A model generated the notes under the pieces. That model made no database searches and was not told the DNA's origin. It was given only the letters and a program-made list of their open reading frames with translations. Shown here one piece after another: positions 25,367 through 35,830 of a stretch of 64,000 nucleotides of DNA (positions are counted from its first letter, which is position 1; each line of letters starts with the position of its first letter). The DNA lies in contig NZ_ATUD01000004.1 in the NCBI RefSeq assembly GCF_000420025.1, positions 186,001 through 250,000 of the forward strand, written 5' to 3'. A program made the position numbers and the translations under genes. Source of the DNA: Patulibacter americanus DSM 16676. GTDB lineage: Bacteria; Actinomycetota; Thermoleophilia; Solirubrobacterales; Solirubrobacteraceae.

Positions 25367-25890
25367 GTCGCGGGCCCGCCTGGTCGCTGCCGCCGCAGCG
25401 TCCAGGCCCGCCACAGCAGCACCGCGACCCCGACGCCCGCCGCGTCGATCGCGACGTCCCATGGGGTGCCATAGCGCCCCGGGACCGTCGTCTGGTGCCG
25501 TTCGTCGACCGCCGCCCACGTCAGGGCGATCGCCGCGGCGACCACCACCGCGCGACGGCCCGGGACCGCGTCGGCGTGCGGGGGAGGCAGGGGGCGCCGC
25601 ACGAGCGCCCACGTCCAGAGCAGCGCGAGCAGGGCGTACTCCGTCATGTGCGCGCCCTTGCGCAGCACGGTGTCGATCCAGCCCAGGTCGGTGCCGATGT
25701 GCGACCGCGAGCTGAGGAACCAGATCAGGCCCATGAGCGCGAGGGGCGGGACGAACCGCAGCGCGCGCACGGCGGGCGCGGTACCGCGGCCGGCCGGGGT
25801 GGGAGCGCCCGCGGTACCGCGCCCGGCCGGGGCGGGAGGGCCCGCGGGGGCGTCGGCACGCCGCGGGGCGCGTGGTCCGACGCCTGCCAT
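25363..25890 (-). CDS. VanZ-like membrane protein
   Basis: A 175-residue protein. After a ~45-residue disordered Pro/Ala/Gly N-terminus it has the VanZ-like domain. This comprises FVPPLALMGLIWFLSSRSH as first helix, KGAHMTEYALLALLWTWAL with the conserved H-x2-EY, then VVVAAAIALTWAAVDERHQT and WDVAIDAAGVGVAVLLW. VanZ-like proteins are widespread membrane proteins of unclear role; only a minority relate to teicoplanin resistance, so no resistance function is inferred. ATG 25890 lies 9 nt after minus-strand TACCCT (25905-25900). The last 3 nt (stop CTA) overlap the stop of the HDOD gene. Confidence 0.8.
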   Translation of the reverse strand: MAGVGPRAPRRADAPAGPPAPAGRGTAGAPTPAGRGTAPAVRALRFVPPLALMGLIWFLSSRSHIGTDLGWIDTVLRKGAHMTEYALLALLWTWALVRRPLPPPHADAVPGRRAVVVAAAIALTWAAVDERHQTTVPGRYGTPWDVAIDAAGVGVAVLLWRAWTLRRQRPGGPAT

Positions 25891-25954
25891 AGGATCCTGA
25901 GGGTACGGGCGATGCCGCCCCGTCGTCCTCCGGTCCTGCGGGTTCTTCGCCTCC

Positions 25955-26350
25955 ATGCTGTCCATCACCGCCAAGTCCCCGTACGCCGTGCAGGCGCTCA
26001 CCGAGCTCGGTCGGGCGGGCGGCGTCACGACGCCGGTCCCCGTGGCCGAGCTGGCGCGGCGCCGCGAGATCCCGGGCCAGTTCCTCGAGCAGCTCTTCGC
26101 GACGCTCCGCCGCGCCGGCCTGCTGCGGTCGCAGCGCGGTGTCCACGGCGGGTACGTCCTCACGCGTGACGCCCGCGAGATCACCGTGCTCGAGGTCGTC
26201 GAGATGCTCGACGGCCCGCTCGGGCAGGACGCCACGGGCGTCTTCGCCGAGGTCGCCGCGGCGGCCCGCCAGGTCCTGGCGAGCACGACGATCCAGGACG
26301 TCATCGATCGCGAGGCCCGGGAACAGGGCCAGACGATGTACTGGATCTGA
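25955..26350 (+). CDS. Rrf2 family transcriptional regulator
   Basis: A 131-residue winged-helix regulator. Its Rrf2 signature runs KSPYAVQALTELG, VAELARRREIPGQFLEQLFA, and LLRSQRGVHGGYVLTRDA. The three-cysteine cluster of FeS-binding members (IscR, NsrR) is absent; no cysteine is found in the protein, so it should not bind an FeS cluster through cysteines. The stop is 1 bp from cysK, making it a likely cysteine-metabolism regulator, comparable to CymR of Bacillus, which lacks a cluster and works together with CysK. That function is inferred from context. Confidence 0.85.
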   Translation: MLSITAKSPYAVQALTELGRAGGVTTPVPVAELARRREIPGQFLEQLFATLRRAGLLRSQRGVHGGYVLTRDAREITVLEVVEMLDGPLGQDATGVFAEVAAAARQVLASTTIQDVIDREAREQGQTMYWI

Positions 26351-26351
26351 C

Positions 26352-27284
26352 ATGGGCGACGTCCTCACCGACATCACGGGCCTCATCGGCAAGACGCCGG
26401 TCGTCCGCCTCGCGCAGCTCGAGCCGGAGGGCTCGGGCGTCGAGCTCTACGGCAAGCTTGAGTCCTACAACCCGGGCGGGTCGATCAAGGACCGGATCGC
26501 CCTGGCGATGGTCCTGACGGCGGAGAAGGAGGGGCGCATCGCCCCGGGCCGCACGACGATCGTCGAGGCCACGAGCGGCAACACGGGCATCGGCCTGGCG
26601 TTCGTCGCCGCCGCGCGCGGCTACGAGCTCGTGATCGCGCTGCCCCAGGGCATGAGCCGCGAGCGCGAGACGCTGCTGCGGCTCTTCGGCGCCCGCGTCG
26701 AGGTCGTCGAGTCGATGGGCGGGATGACCGAGGCGGTCGCGACGGCCCGGCAGCTCGCCGAGAGCGACGACGTCTGGATGCCCGACCAGTTCGCGAACCC
26801 CGCGAACCCGGCCGCGCACCGCAAGACCACGGGCCCCGAGCTCCTCGAGCAGCTCGACCGCAGGATCGACATCCTCGTCGCCGGCATCGGCACGGGGGGC
26901 ACGATCTCCGGGGTCGGCCACGTCCTGAAGACGCACGACGACTCCACGCTCGTCGTGGGCGTCGAGCCGGCGTCCTCCGCGGTCCTCTCGGGCAACACCC
27001 CGGGGCCGCACCGCATCCAGGGCATCGGCGCGGGCTTCGTGCCCCCGGTGCTCGACCGCCGCGTAGTCGACGAGATCGTGCCGGTCTCCGACGACGACGC
27101 GATCGACACGGCCTGGGCGCTCGCCCGGCGCTGCGGCGTGCTCGCGGGCCTGTCCTGCGGCGCGGCGATGCACGCGGCGATCGAGGTGGCGAAGCGGCCC
27201 GAGTCGCAGGGCAAGCGGATCGCGGTGATCCTGCCCGACGGCGGCGAGCGCTACGCGAGCCTGCCGTTCTTCCAGCCGCGCTGA
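26352..27284 (+). CDS. cysK: Cysteine synthase (O-acetylserine sulfhydrylase)
   Basis: A 310-residue PLP enzyme that makes cysteine from O-acetylserine and sulfide. Lys46 in PGGSIKDRIA forms the Schiff base; EATSGNTGIGLAF and IGTGGTISGVGH bind substrate and cofactor phosphate; SCGAAMHAA lies near the end. No regulatory CBS domain is present, excluding cystathionine beta-synthase. It begins 1 bp after the Rrf2 gene and must be co-transcribed with it. The closely related CysM cannot be excluded formally, but the length and active-site motifs fit CysK. A strong stem-loop follows the stop. Confidence 0.95.
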   Translation: MGDVLTDITGLIGKTPVVRLAQLEPEGSGVELYGKLESYNPGGSIKDRIALAMVLTAEKEGRIAPGRTTIVEATSGNTGIGLAFVAAARGYELVIALPQGMSRERETLLRLFGARVEVVESMGGMTEAVATARQLAESDDVWMPDQFANPANPAAHRKTTGPELLEQLDRRIDILVAGIGTGGTISGVGHVLKTHDDSTLVVGVEPASSAVLSGNTPGPHRIQGIGAGFVPPVLDRRVVDEIVPVSDDDAIDTAWALARRCGVLAGLSCGAAMHAAIEVAKRPESQGKRIAVILPDGGERYASLPFFQPR

Positions 27285-27286
27285 GG

Positions 27287-27308
27287 CGGCCGGCCACGGG
27301 GCCGGCCG
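27287..27308. terminator. Bidirectional hairpin between cysK and the queuosine-salvage gene
   Basis: GGCCGGCC (27288-27295) pairs with GGCCGGCC (27300-27307) around ACGG, plus one outer C-G pair. There is no U-tract on either side. It lies between two convergent stops. Confidence 0.5.
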
Positions 27309-27323
27309 GCCCGCTCGGACCGC

Positions 27324-28223
27324 TCAGTAGAAGACGGTGCGCGTGCGGTGGCGCGGGTGGGCCTTGACCTCGGGCCGCTGACCCGCGTGCCACAGCCACG
27401 CGTCGAGGTGCCGCGGCGCCACGCCGGTCCGCCCGGCCAGCAGCTCGACGGCGTGCAGGGCGCTGCAGCGGATCTCGTGCTCCACGCCGCCGAGGGGCAG
27501 CAGCTCACCGGCGTCGATGGTGCGGGCGAGCTCGTCGTCGTAGACCAGCACGCCGGCGTGGCGCAGCACGTGGGGGACGAGGTTGTCGGCGAACATCGTC
27601 AGATCGTCGAGGCCCGCCGGCTCGGCGAGGCCGAACGTCTCGAGGTCGGCCGCGAGGATCTGCGCGCGCTTCCACAGGCCGTGGTCGCGGTAGAACGGCA
27701 TCCCGTCGACGACCTCGGCGGAGAGCCGCTCCGCGGAGCCGCCGAGCGCCTCGACGACGTCGATCGCGCGCCGCCGGCCGAGCCAGCCGCCCAGGGAGCG
27801 CAGCGCCTCGGCGTAGAGGGCCATCAGGTGGTGCCCGGTCGGCTGGCCGAGCGTCTCGCCGACCTCGGCGGCGGTCAGGGTCCGCAGCTGGGCGGCCGTC
27901 CACGGCCCGCGGTCGCGGAAGCGGTCGGCCAGCGCCCAGGCCACCGTCCAGTAGCCGCTCGAGTCCCGTCGCTTGTGGAGCGTCGGGAACCAGCCCGAGC
28001 CGAAGTTGATCGCGTTGAGGGCCAGGACGTAGTCGGCGACGTCGGCGCGGTCCCCGTCGTGGAAGTGGCGCACGGGGTCGGGCGTCGGCGTCTCGAGCGC
28101 CGGCGCCGCGTCCATCGCGTCGAGCGCCTCCCGGTCGATCCGCACGCGACGGGCGCCGGCGACGACCTCGGCCGCGTGGCGCCGGGCCTCGGCCGGGATG
28201 GACGTGCGGCCGCGGACGGGCAT
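27324..28223 (-). CDS. Queuosine salvage protein (DUF2419/Qng1 family)
   Basis: A 299-residue protein. Recognisable family blocks are ALNAINFGSGWFP, GYWTVAWALADRF, LTMFADNLVPHVLRHAG and IDAGELLPLGGVEHEIRCSA. Members of this family (Qng1 in eukaryotes) hydrolyse queuosine 5'-monophosphate to release queuine for tRNA modification; bacterial homologues are sporadic and likely acquired for salvage. No queuine transporter or tgt gene is adjacent, so the assignment is from sequence alone. ATG 28223 lies 6 nt after minus-strand TACGGT (28235-28230), preferred over an upstream in-frame ATG. Confidence 0.8.
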   Translation of the reverse strand: MPVRGRTSIPAEARRHAAEVVAGARRVRIDREALDAMDAAPALETPTPDPVRHFHDGDRADVADYVLALNAINFGSGWFPTLHKRRDSSGYWTVAWALADRFRDRGPWTAAQLRTLTAAEVGETLGQPTGHHLMALYAEALRSLGGWLGRRRAIDVVEALGGSAERLSAEVVDGMPFYRDHGLWKRAQILAADLETFGLAEPAGLDDLTMFADNLVPHVLRHAGVLVYDDELARTIDAGELLPLGGVEHEIRCSALHAVELLAGRTGVAPRHLDAWLWHAGQRPEVKAHPRHRTRTVFY

Positions 28224-28229
28224 GGCGGC

Positions 28230-28235
28230 ACCGTA
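28230..28235 (-). promoter_or_regulatory. Leaderless -10 (TACGGT) of the queuosine-salvage gene
   Basis: TACGGT on the minus strand ends 6 nt before ATG 28223. Confidence 0.45.
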
Positions 28236-28365
28236 CCGGCCGGACCGGCGCGGGGACCGGCGCCGCCGGGCCACGACGGCCCAGCGGCGGCGGGGGCGCG
28301 GGTCCTCGCGGCCCCGGGTCGGCGGCGCGCGGCCCGGCGTGTCGCGGGTCGGCCGACGGGCCTCC

Positions 28366-28377
28366 TATCCTCGGTGG

Positions 28378-28378
<1 letters not shown>
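28366..28378 (+). promoter_or_regulatory. uvrD leaderless promoter (-10 TATCCT)
   Basis: TATCCT (28366-28371) ends 6 nt before GTG 28378. Confidence 0.5.
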
Positions 28379-30858
<2,480 letters not shown>

Positions 30859-30914
30859 GCGACCGCTGCCGCACCTCCGACGCTCGCGCGACCCGGCGAC
30901 GGGCGTTCACGAGC

Positions 30915-30928
30915 TAGCCTGCCCGGCG
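30915..30928 (+). promoter_or_regulatory. folD leaderless promoter (-10 TAGCCT)
   Basis: TAGCCT (30915-30920) ends 7 nt before GTG 30928. Confidence 0.5.
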
Positions 30929-31833
30929 TGGCGGCGCGGCGCATCGATGGCACGCAGGCCGCGGCGGAGCTCCGCCGCGCGCTCTCCGTCGACGTGGCCG
31001 CCTTCGCCGCCGAGCACGGTCGCCCACCCGGCCTGGCGACGGTGCTGGTCGGCGAGGACGCGGCCAGCGCCGTCTACGTCGGCGCGAAGCAGCGGGCCTG
31101 TGCCGAGGTCGGCATCCGCGGCTTCGACCACCGCCTCGACGCCGACGCGTCGCGCGACGAGGTGCTCGCCCTGCTGCGGGAGCTCAACGCCGACGAGGCG
31201 GTCGACGGCATCCTCTGCCAACTCCCCGTGCCCGCCCACCTCGACGGGGTGGAGCTGACGAACGTCATCGCCCCGCAGAAGGACGTCGACGGTCTGACGA
31301 TCGCCTCGGCGGGCCGGCTGGCGCTCGGCCTGCCCGGCCTGCGGCCCTGCACGCCGTCGGGCGTCATGCGGCTGCTGGAGCACGTGGGCACCGAGCTGGA
31401 GGGCGCCGAGGCGGTCGTCATCGGCCGCTCCAACCTCTTCGGCAAGCCCATGGCCCAGCTGCTCGTGCAGGCCGACGCGACCGTGGTCATCGCGCACTCC
31501 AAGACCGTCGGCCTCGACGAGGTCTGCCGCCGCGCCGATGTCGTCGTCGCTGCCGCGGGCCGCCCCGAGATGGTGCGCGGCTCGTGGATCAAGCCGGGCG
31601 CGACCGTGATCGACGTCGGCATCAACCGGAGGGACCCGGCGCCGACCGACGGCTCCTCCGCGCTCGTGGGCGACGTCGCCCACGACGAGGTCGCGGCACA
31701 CGCCGCGGCCATCACCCCCGTCCCCGGAGGCGTCGGCCCCATGACCATCGCTGCGCTGCTCGCCAACACCGTCGAGGCCGCGCGCCTCCAGGCCGGGACC
31801 CCTGCGGCCCCGCGAACGGGCGGGGCGGCCTGA
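30928..31833 (+). CDS. folD: Methylenetetrahydrofolate dehydrogenase / cyclohydrolase
   Basis: A 301-residue bifunctional enzyme interconverting 5,10-methylene-, methenyl- and 10-formyl-tetrahydrofolate with NADP. Visible: YVGAKQRACAEVGI with the catalytic Tyr/Lys pair, GILCQLPVPAHLDG, PQKDVDGLT, the Rossmann segment VVIGRSNLFGKPMAQLL and the C-terminal TPVPGGVGPMTIAALLANT. Length and motif order are normal. The stop overlaps the start of a small membrane protein (TGATG), which is therefore co-transcribed. The GTG start follows the leaderless hexamer. Confidence 0.95.
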   Translation: MAARRIDGTQAAAELRRALSVDVAAFAAEHGRPPGLATVLVGEDAASAVYVGAKQRACAEVGIRGFDHRLDADASRDEVLALLRELNADEAVDGILCQLPVPAHLDGVELTNVIAPQKDVDGLTIASAGRLALGLPGLRPCTPSGVMRLLEHVGTELEGAEAVVIGRSNLFGKPMAQLLVQADATVVIAHSKTVGLDEVCRRADVVVAAAGRPEMVRGSWIKPGATVIDVGINRRDPAPTDGSSALVGDVAHDEVAAHAAAITPVPGGVGPMTIAALLANTVEAARLQAGTPAAPRTGGAA

Positions 31834-32417
31834 TGCGCGTCGGACCCCTGCGGCGCGGCGAGCTGCTCGTCTTCCTCGGGTTGCTCGGACTGCTCGCGAC
31901 GCTCTTCCTGGACTGGTTTCAGAGCGGGACGTTCGGCGACCGGGAGACGATGGACGGCGGCCCCGACGGCGTGTCGGCGTTCCGGGTCACGGTGCAGGCG
32001 GGGCGCGGCTGGGACCCTCTCGGCCACCCGTGGCTCGAGCTGGTCGCCCTGTTCGTCCTGGCCCTCGTCGCGGTGCTCGGCACGGCGGTCCGGGCGCGGC
32101 CGGGGCGCCCCACGTACGGGGCGCTCGTAGCGCTCGTGCTGGCGATCCCACTGGGGGCGCTGGTCCTGCTGACGACACTGCTGCGCGGCCTGGTCTTCCG
32201 CCCCGGCTTCACCCTCGGCGACACCACGCTGCGCTTCGACCCCGCCGTCGGCACCTACGTCGGCCTCGCCTCGATACTCGTCGCCCTCGTGGGCCTGTGG
32301 GTCGCGCTCGGCGACGACCGCACCGCCGCGCCCGAGAGTGCGTACGAGCCGCCGCCGGCGCGGCCCGTGCCGCCGCTCCGTCCCGACGAGCCGGGTACCA
32401 CCCCACCCGTCGAGTAG
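31833..32417 (+). CDS. Four-helix membrane protein of unknown function
   Basis: A 194-residue protein translationally coupled to folD (TGATG). Four hydrophobic segments are visible: ~9-27 (ELLVFLGLLGLLATLFLDWF), ~70-86 (LVALFVLALVAVLGTAV), ~95-120 (ALVALVLAIPLGALVLLTTL) and ~140-158 (VGLASILVALVGLWVAL). A proline-rich cytoplasmic-type tail follows. No family is recognised. Confidence 0.65.
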   Translation: MRVGPLRRGELLVFLGLLGLLATLFLDWFQSGTFGDRETMDGGPDGVSAFRVTVQAGRGWDPLGHPWLELVALFVLALVAVLGTAVRARPGRPTYGALVALVLAIPLGALVLLTTLLRGLVFRPGFTLGDTTLRFDPAVGTYVGLASILVALVGLWVALGDDRTAAPESAYEPPPARPVPPLRPDEPGTTPPVE

Positions 32418-32458
32418 GGGCTGCCCGGCGCGGCACCTCCCGCGCCGGTCCCCGCCTC

Positions 32459-32474
32459 TACTATCGGGGGCGCA
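32459..32474 (+). promoter_or_regulatory. gatC leaderless-type promoter (-10 TACTAT)
   Basis: TACTAT (32459-32464) ends 9 nt before ATG 32474, the first gene of the gatCAB operon. Confidence 0.45.
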
Positions 32475-32758
32475 TGATCGACCGCGACACCGTCCTCCAC
32501 GTCGCCACGCTCTCCCGGTTGGAGCTGCGCGACGACGAGATCGAGCCCATGGCCCGCGAGCTCTCGGCCGTCCTCGACCACCTCGAGACGATCGGCGAGC
32601 TCGACCTCGAGGGCGTCGAGCCGACGGCCCACGTCCTCGCGGAGCGCAGCCCGCTCCGCGCCGACGAGCCGAGCCCCTCCCTGCCGCGGGAGGTCGCGCT
32701 GGACCAGGCGCCCGACGCTTCCGACGACGGCTTCCGCGTCCCGAGCCCCCAGGCCTGA
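32474..32758 (+). CDS. gatC: Glutamyl/aspartyl-tRNA amidotransferase subunit C
   Basis: A 94-residue subunit that clamps GatA to GatB in the amidotransferase complex. The N-terminal helices (VLHVATLSRLELRDDEIEPM) and central ELSAVLDHLETIGELDLEGV followed by a PT-H segment and LRADEP are diagnostic. The first gene of a tight gatC-gatA-gatB operon, with 1 bp to gatA. Normal length for the family. Confidence 0.93.
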   Translation: MIDRDTVLHVATLSRLELRDDEIEPMARELSAVLDHLETIGELDLEGVEPTAHVLAERSPLRADEPSPSLPREVALDQAPDASDDGFRVPSPQA

Positions 32759-32759
32759 C

Positions 32760-34289
32760 ATGACCGACCCGATCTCCCTCTCCGTCGTCGACGCGGCGGC
32801 GGCCCTGCGCCGCGGCGAGCTGTCCCAGGACGAGCTCTTCACGGCCTACCGCGACCGCGCGGCCGCCGACGACACCAACAGCTTCACGTGGCTCGCCGAC
32901 GACGCCACCACGGCGCTCGGCGCCCGCGAGGGCCTGCCGGGGACGGACACGCCGCTGGCCGGCGTCCCCCTGGCGGTGAAGGACCTCTTCTGCATCACGG
33001 GCGTCCCCACCGCCTCGGCGTCGAACCTGCTGCGCGGCTACCTGCCGCCCTACACCGCGACCGCGATCGACCGGCTGCAGGAGGCCGGCGCGACCGTGCT
33101 GGGCAAGACGAACCAGGACGAGTTCGCGATGGGCTCGTCGAACGAGAACTCCGCGTTCGGCCCCGTCCTGAACCCCTGGGACCGCACCCGCGTCCCCGGC
33201 GGCTCCTCCGGCGGTTCCGCGGCCGCCGTGGCCGCCGGCCTCGCGCCCGCCGCGATCGGCACCGACACGGGAGGGTCCGTCCGCCAGCCCGCCGCGCTCT
33301 GCGGCGTCGTCGGGCTCAAGCCGACCTACGGCTCCGTCTCGCGCTACGGGATGATCGCGTTCGCGTCGTCCCTGGACCAGGCGGGCCCGATCACCCGCAA
33401 CGTGGCCGACGCCGCGCTGCTGTTCCGGCAGATGACCGGCCCGGCGGACCGCAACGACGCGACCTCCATCGGCTGGGCCGGCGACGGCGGCTCCGGGAGC
33501 GCCAGCGCGATCGACCTGCCGACGGCCGTGCGCCTCGACGGGGTGCGCATCGGCGTGCCGACCGACCTGCTCGGCGAGGGCATCGAGCCCGGGGTCCGCG
33601 CGTCCTTCGACGCCGCGCTGAAGCTCGCCGAGTCGCTCGGCGCCGAGATCGTCGAGGTGACGCTCCCGCACGCGCGCCACGCGCTCTCCGCCTACTACCT
33701 GCTCGCCCCGGCCGAGGCCTCGTCCAACCTGGCCCGCTTCGACGGCGTGCGCTACGGCAACCGCGCCGACATCGGCGACGGCGGCCTGGTCGAGCTCTAC
33801 ACGAAGACCCGCCACGACGGCTTCGGTCCCGAGGTCAAGCGCCGCATCATGCTGGGCACCTACGCACTCTCCAGCGGCTTCTACGACGCGTACTACCGGC
33901 GCGCGCAGCAGGTGCGCACGAAGATCGTGGAGGACTTCCGGGCCGTCCACCAGGACGTGCACCTGATCGCGACGCCCACGAGCCCGACCGTCGCGTGGGG
34001 CCTCGGCGAGCGCACGGACGACCCCATCGCGATGTACCAGGCCGACGTGACGACCCTGCCGCAGTCGCTGGCGGGCGTCCCGGCGATCTCGATCCCGTGC
34101 GGGCTCTCCGACGGCCTGCCCGTCGGCCTGCAGCTCTCGGGCCCGGCGTTCGCCGAGCAGTCGCTGCTCGACGCCGCCCACGCGCTCGAGGGCGCGCTGG
34201 GCTTCGATGGGACGGCCGCCTTCGATCCGGCGCGCGGCGCGGGTGCCGCCACGCCGGGCTCCGCCACGACCGGGGGGGCCTCCCGATGA
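32760..34289 (+). CDS. gatA: Glutamyl/aspartyl-tRNA amidotransferase subunit A
   Basis: A 509-residue amidase that releases ammonia from glutamine for transamidation of Glu-tRNA-Gln (and Asp-tRNA-Asn). The Ser-cisSer-Lys triad region is complete: Lys in PLAVKDLFCI, then PGGSSGGSAAAVAAGLAPAA and TDTGGSVRQPAALCGVVGLK. KTNQDEFAMGSSNENSAFGP is also typical. It starts 1 bp after gatC and overlaps gatB by 4 nt. The C-terminus carries a short Ala/Gly-rich extension. Confidence 0.96.
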   Translation: MTDPISLSVVDAAAALRRGELSQDELFTAYRDRAAADDTNSFTWLADDATTALGAREGLPGTDTPLAGVPLAVKDLFCITGVPTASASNLLRGYLPPYTATAIDRLQEAGATVLGKTNQDEFAMGSSNENSAFGPVLNPWDRTRVPGGSSGGSAAAVAAGLAPAAIGTDTGGSVRQPAALCGVVGLKPTYGSVSRYGMIAFASSLDQAGPITRNVADAALLFRQMTGPADRNDATSIGWAGDGGSGSASAIDLPTAVRLDGVRIGVPTDLLGEGIEPGVRASFDAALKLAESLGAEIVEVTLPHARHALSAYYLLAPAEASSNLARFDGVRYGNRADIGDGGLVELYTKTRHDGFGPEVKRRIMLGTYALSSGFYDAYYRRAQQVRTKIVEDFRAVHQDVHLIATPTSPTVAWGLGERTDDPIAMYQADVTTLPQSLAGVPAISIPCGLSDGLPVGLQLSGPAFAEQSLLDAAHALEGALGFDGTAAFDPARGAGAATPGSATTGGASR

Positions 34290-35731
34290 CCGCGTTCGAG
34301 CCCGTCATCGGGCTGGAGATCCACGTCCAGCTCGCGACCCGCACCAAGATGTTCTGCGGCTGCGAGCTCGTCTTCGGCGACCCGCCCAACACGCACACGT
34401 GCCCCGTCTGCCTCGGCATGCCGGGCACGCTCCCGGTGGTCAACGCCGAGGCGATCCGCCTGGGCCTGATGATCGGCGAGGCGTTCGGCGGCGAGCTGGC
34501 CGAGCGGCTGGTGTTCCACCGCAAGAGCTACTTCTATCCCGACCTGCCCAAGGGCTACCAGATCTCCCAGTTCGACGAACCGCTCGTGAGCGGCGGTCGG
34601 CTGGGTGACGTCGGGCTCGAGCGGGTGCACGTCGAGGAGGACGCCGCGAAGCTCACGCACGCCGGCGCCTCCGGCCGCATCGGCGGCTCCACGAGCTCGG
34701 TCGTGGACTACAACCGCGGCGGCACGCCGCTGGCCGAGATCGTCACGCTGCCCGAGATCCGCTCGGCCGAGCAGGCCAGCTCGTGGCTGCGGCTCCTGCG
34801 CGAGACGCTGCGCCAGCTCGGCGTGTCCGACGTGAACATGGAGGAGGGGTCGCTGCGCTGCGACGCCAACATCTCCATCCGCCCCGTCGGCGACACGACG
34901 CTCGGCACGAAGACCGAGCTGAAGAACATGAACTCGTTCCGGTTCATCGAGCAGGGCATCAACGCGGAGGTCGCCCGTCAGATCCGCGTCGTCGAGTCCG
35001 GCGAGCGCGTCCAGCAGGAGACGCTGCACTTCGACCCGCGCACGGGCTCGATCACGTCGCTGCGGTCCAAGGAGGGCTCGCACGACTACCGGTACTTCCC
35101 CGAGCCCGACCTGCCGCCCGTGCAGGTCCCCGCCGAGCTGCTCGAGTCGGCGCGCGCATCGATCCCGGAGCTGCCGCTGCAGCGCGCGGAGCGGTTCCGC
35201 ACCGAGCTCGGCCTCCACGAGGAGTCCGCCCGCCTCCTCGCCTTCCGGCGCGCGCTGGGCGACTACTTCGAGGCGACCGTCGCGGCCGGTGGCCCGGAGG
35301 CGGACCGCCAGCAGATCGCGAACTGGATCGGCAACGACCTCGTGCGTCGCCTCGACGCCGGCGAGGACACGGATCCGGATCCGGCCGAGTCCAAGGTGGA
35401 GCCGGCCTCGCTGGCCGAGCTCGTCGCCCTCGTCGGCGCGAAGACCATCAACCGCAAGGCGGGCGAGAAGGTCCTGGACGTCCTCGTCGCCGAAGGAGGC
35501 ACGCCGGGCCCGATCGTCGAGCGCGAGGGTCTTGCGGCCATCGGCGGCGGCGACGAGCTGCGCCCCGTCGTCCAGGCCGCGCTCGACGCGAACCCCGACG
35601 CGGTCGAGAAGCTGAAGACGGGCAACATGAAGCCGATCGGCGCGATCGTCGGCCACGTGATGCGCGAGACGAAGGGCCGCGCCGACGGCGGCGAGGTCAC
35701 CCGCCTGACCCGCGAGATTCTCGGGCTCTAG
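34286..35731 (+). CDS. gatB: Glutamyl/aspartyl-tRNA amidotransferase subunit B
   Basis: A 481-residue kinase and tRNA-binding subunit that phosphorylates the misacylated Glu or Asp before amidation. Visible blocks: VIGLEIHVQLATRTKMFCG with a cysteine cluster (CGC...CPVCLGMPG), FYPDLPKGYQISQFDEPL, DYNRGGTPLAEIVT, SLRCDANISIRP and the C-terminal YqeY-like helical tail domain (~330-480). Together with gltX it supplies Gln-tRNA when no glutaminyl-tRNA synthetase exists. The stop is followed by a hairpin. Confidence 0.96.
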   Translation: MTAFEPVIGLEIHVQLATRTKMFCGCELVFGDPPNTHTCPVCLGMPGTLPVVNAEAIRLGLMIGEAFGGELAERLVFHRKSYFYPDLPKGYQISQFDEPLVSGGRLGDVGLERVHVEEDAAKLTHAGASGRIGGSTSSVVDYNRGGTPLAEIVTLPEIRSAEQASSWLRLLRETLRQLGVSDVNMEEGSLRCDANISIRPVGDTTLGTKTELKNMNSFRFIEQGINAEVARQIRVVESGERVQQETLHFDPRTGSITSLRSKEGSHDYRYFPEPDLPPVQVPAELLESARASIPELPLQRAERFRTELGLHEESARLLAFRRALGDYFEATVAAGGPEADRQQIANWIGNDLVRRLDAGEDTDPDPAESKVEPASLAELVALVGAKTINRKAGEKVLDVLVAEGGTPGPIVEREGLAAIGGGDELRPVVQAALDANPDAVEKLKTGNMKPIGAIVGHVMRETKGRADGGEVTRLTREILGL

Positions 35732-35739
35732 CGGCGCGC
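35725..35739 (+). repeat. 15-bp direct repeat, copy 1
   Basis: GCTCTAGCGGCGCGC, spanning the gatB stop codon. An identical copy is at 35816-35830. The spacing of 91 bp suggests a small duplication around the gatB 3' end. Confidence 0.7.
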
Positions 35740-35745
35740 GGCCGG

Positions 35746-35767
35746 CCCTCCCCGAATCGCGGGAGGG
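35746..35767. terminator. Hairpin after gatB
   Basis: CCCTCCC (35746-35752) pairs with GGGAGGG (35761-35767) across an 8-nt loop. No clear U-tract; probably the end of the gatCAB transcript. Confidence 0.45.
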
Positions 35768-35815
35768 TCGGCACCGCCAGAGCGTCGCGCTCCAGGCCGA
35801 CGCCGCCGCGCCTGA

Positions 35816-35830
35816 GCTCTAGCGGCGCGC
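35816..35830 (+). repeat. 15-bp direct repeat, copy 2
   Basis: Identical to 35725-35739 and lying directly before the stop of the minus-strand PH-like gene. Confidence 0.7.

Noticed and set aside
25363..25890. Glycopeptide-resistance gene (vanZ)
   Set aside because: Only the general VanZ-like membrane fold is present and no other van genes are nearby.
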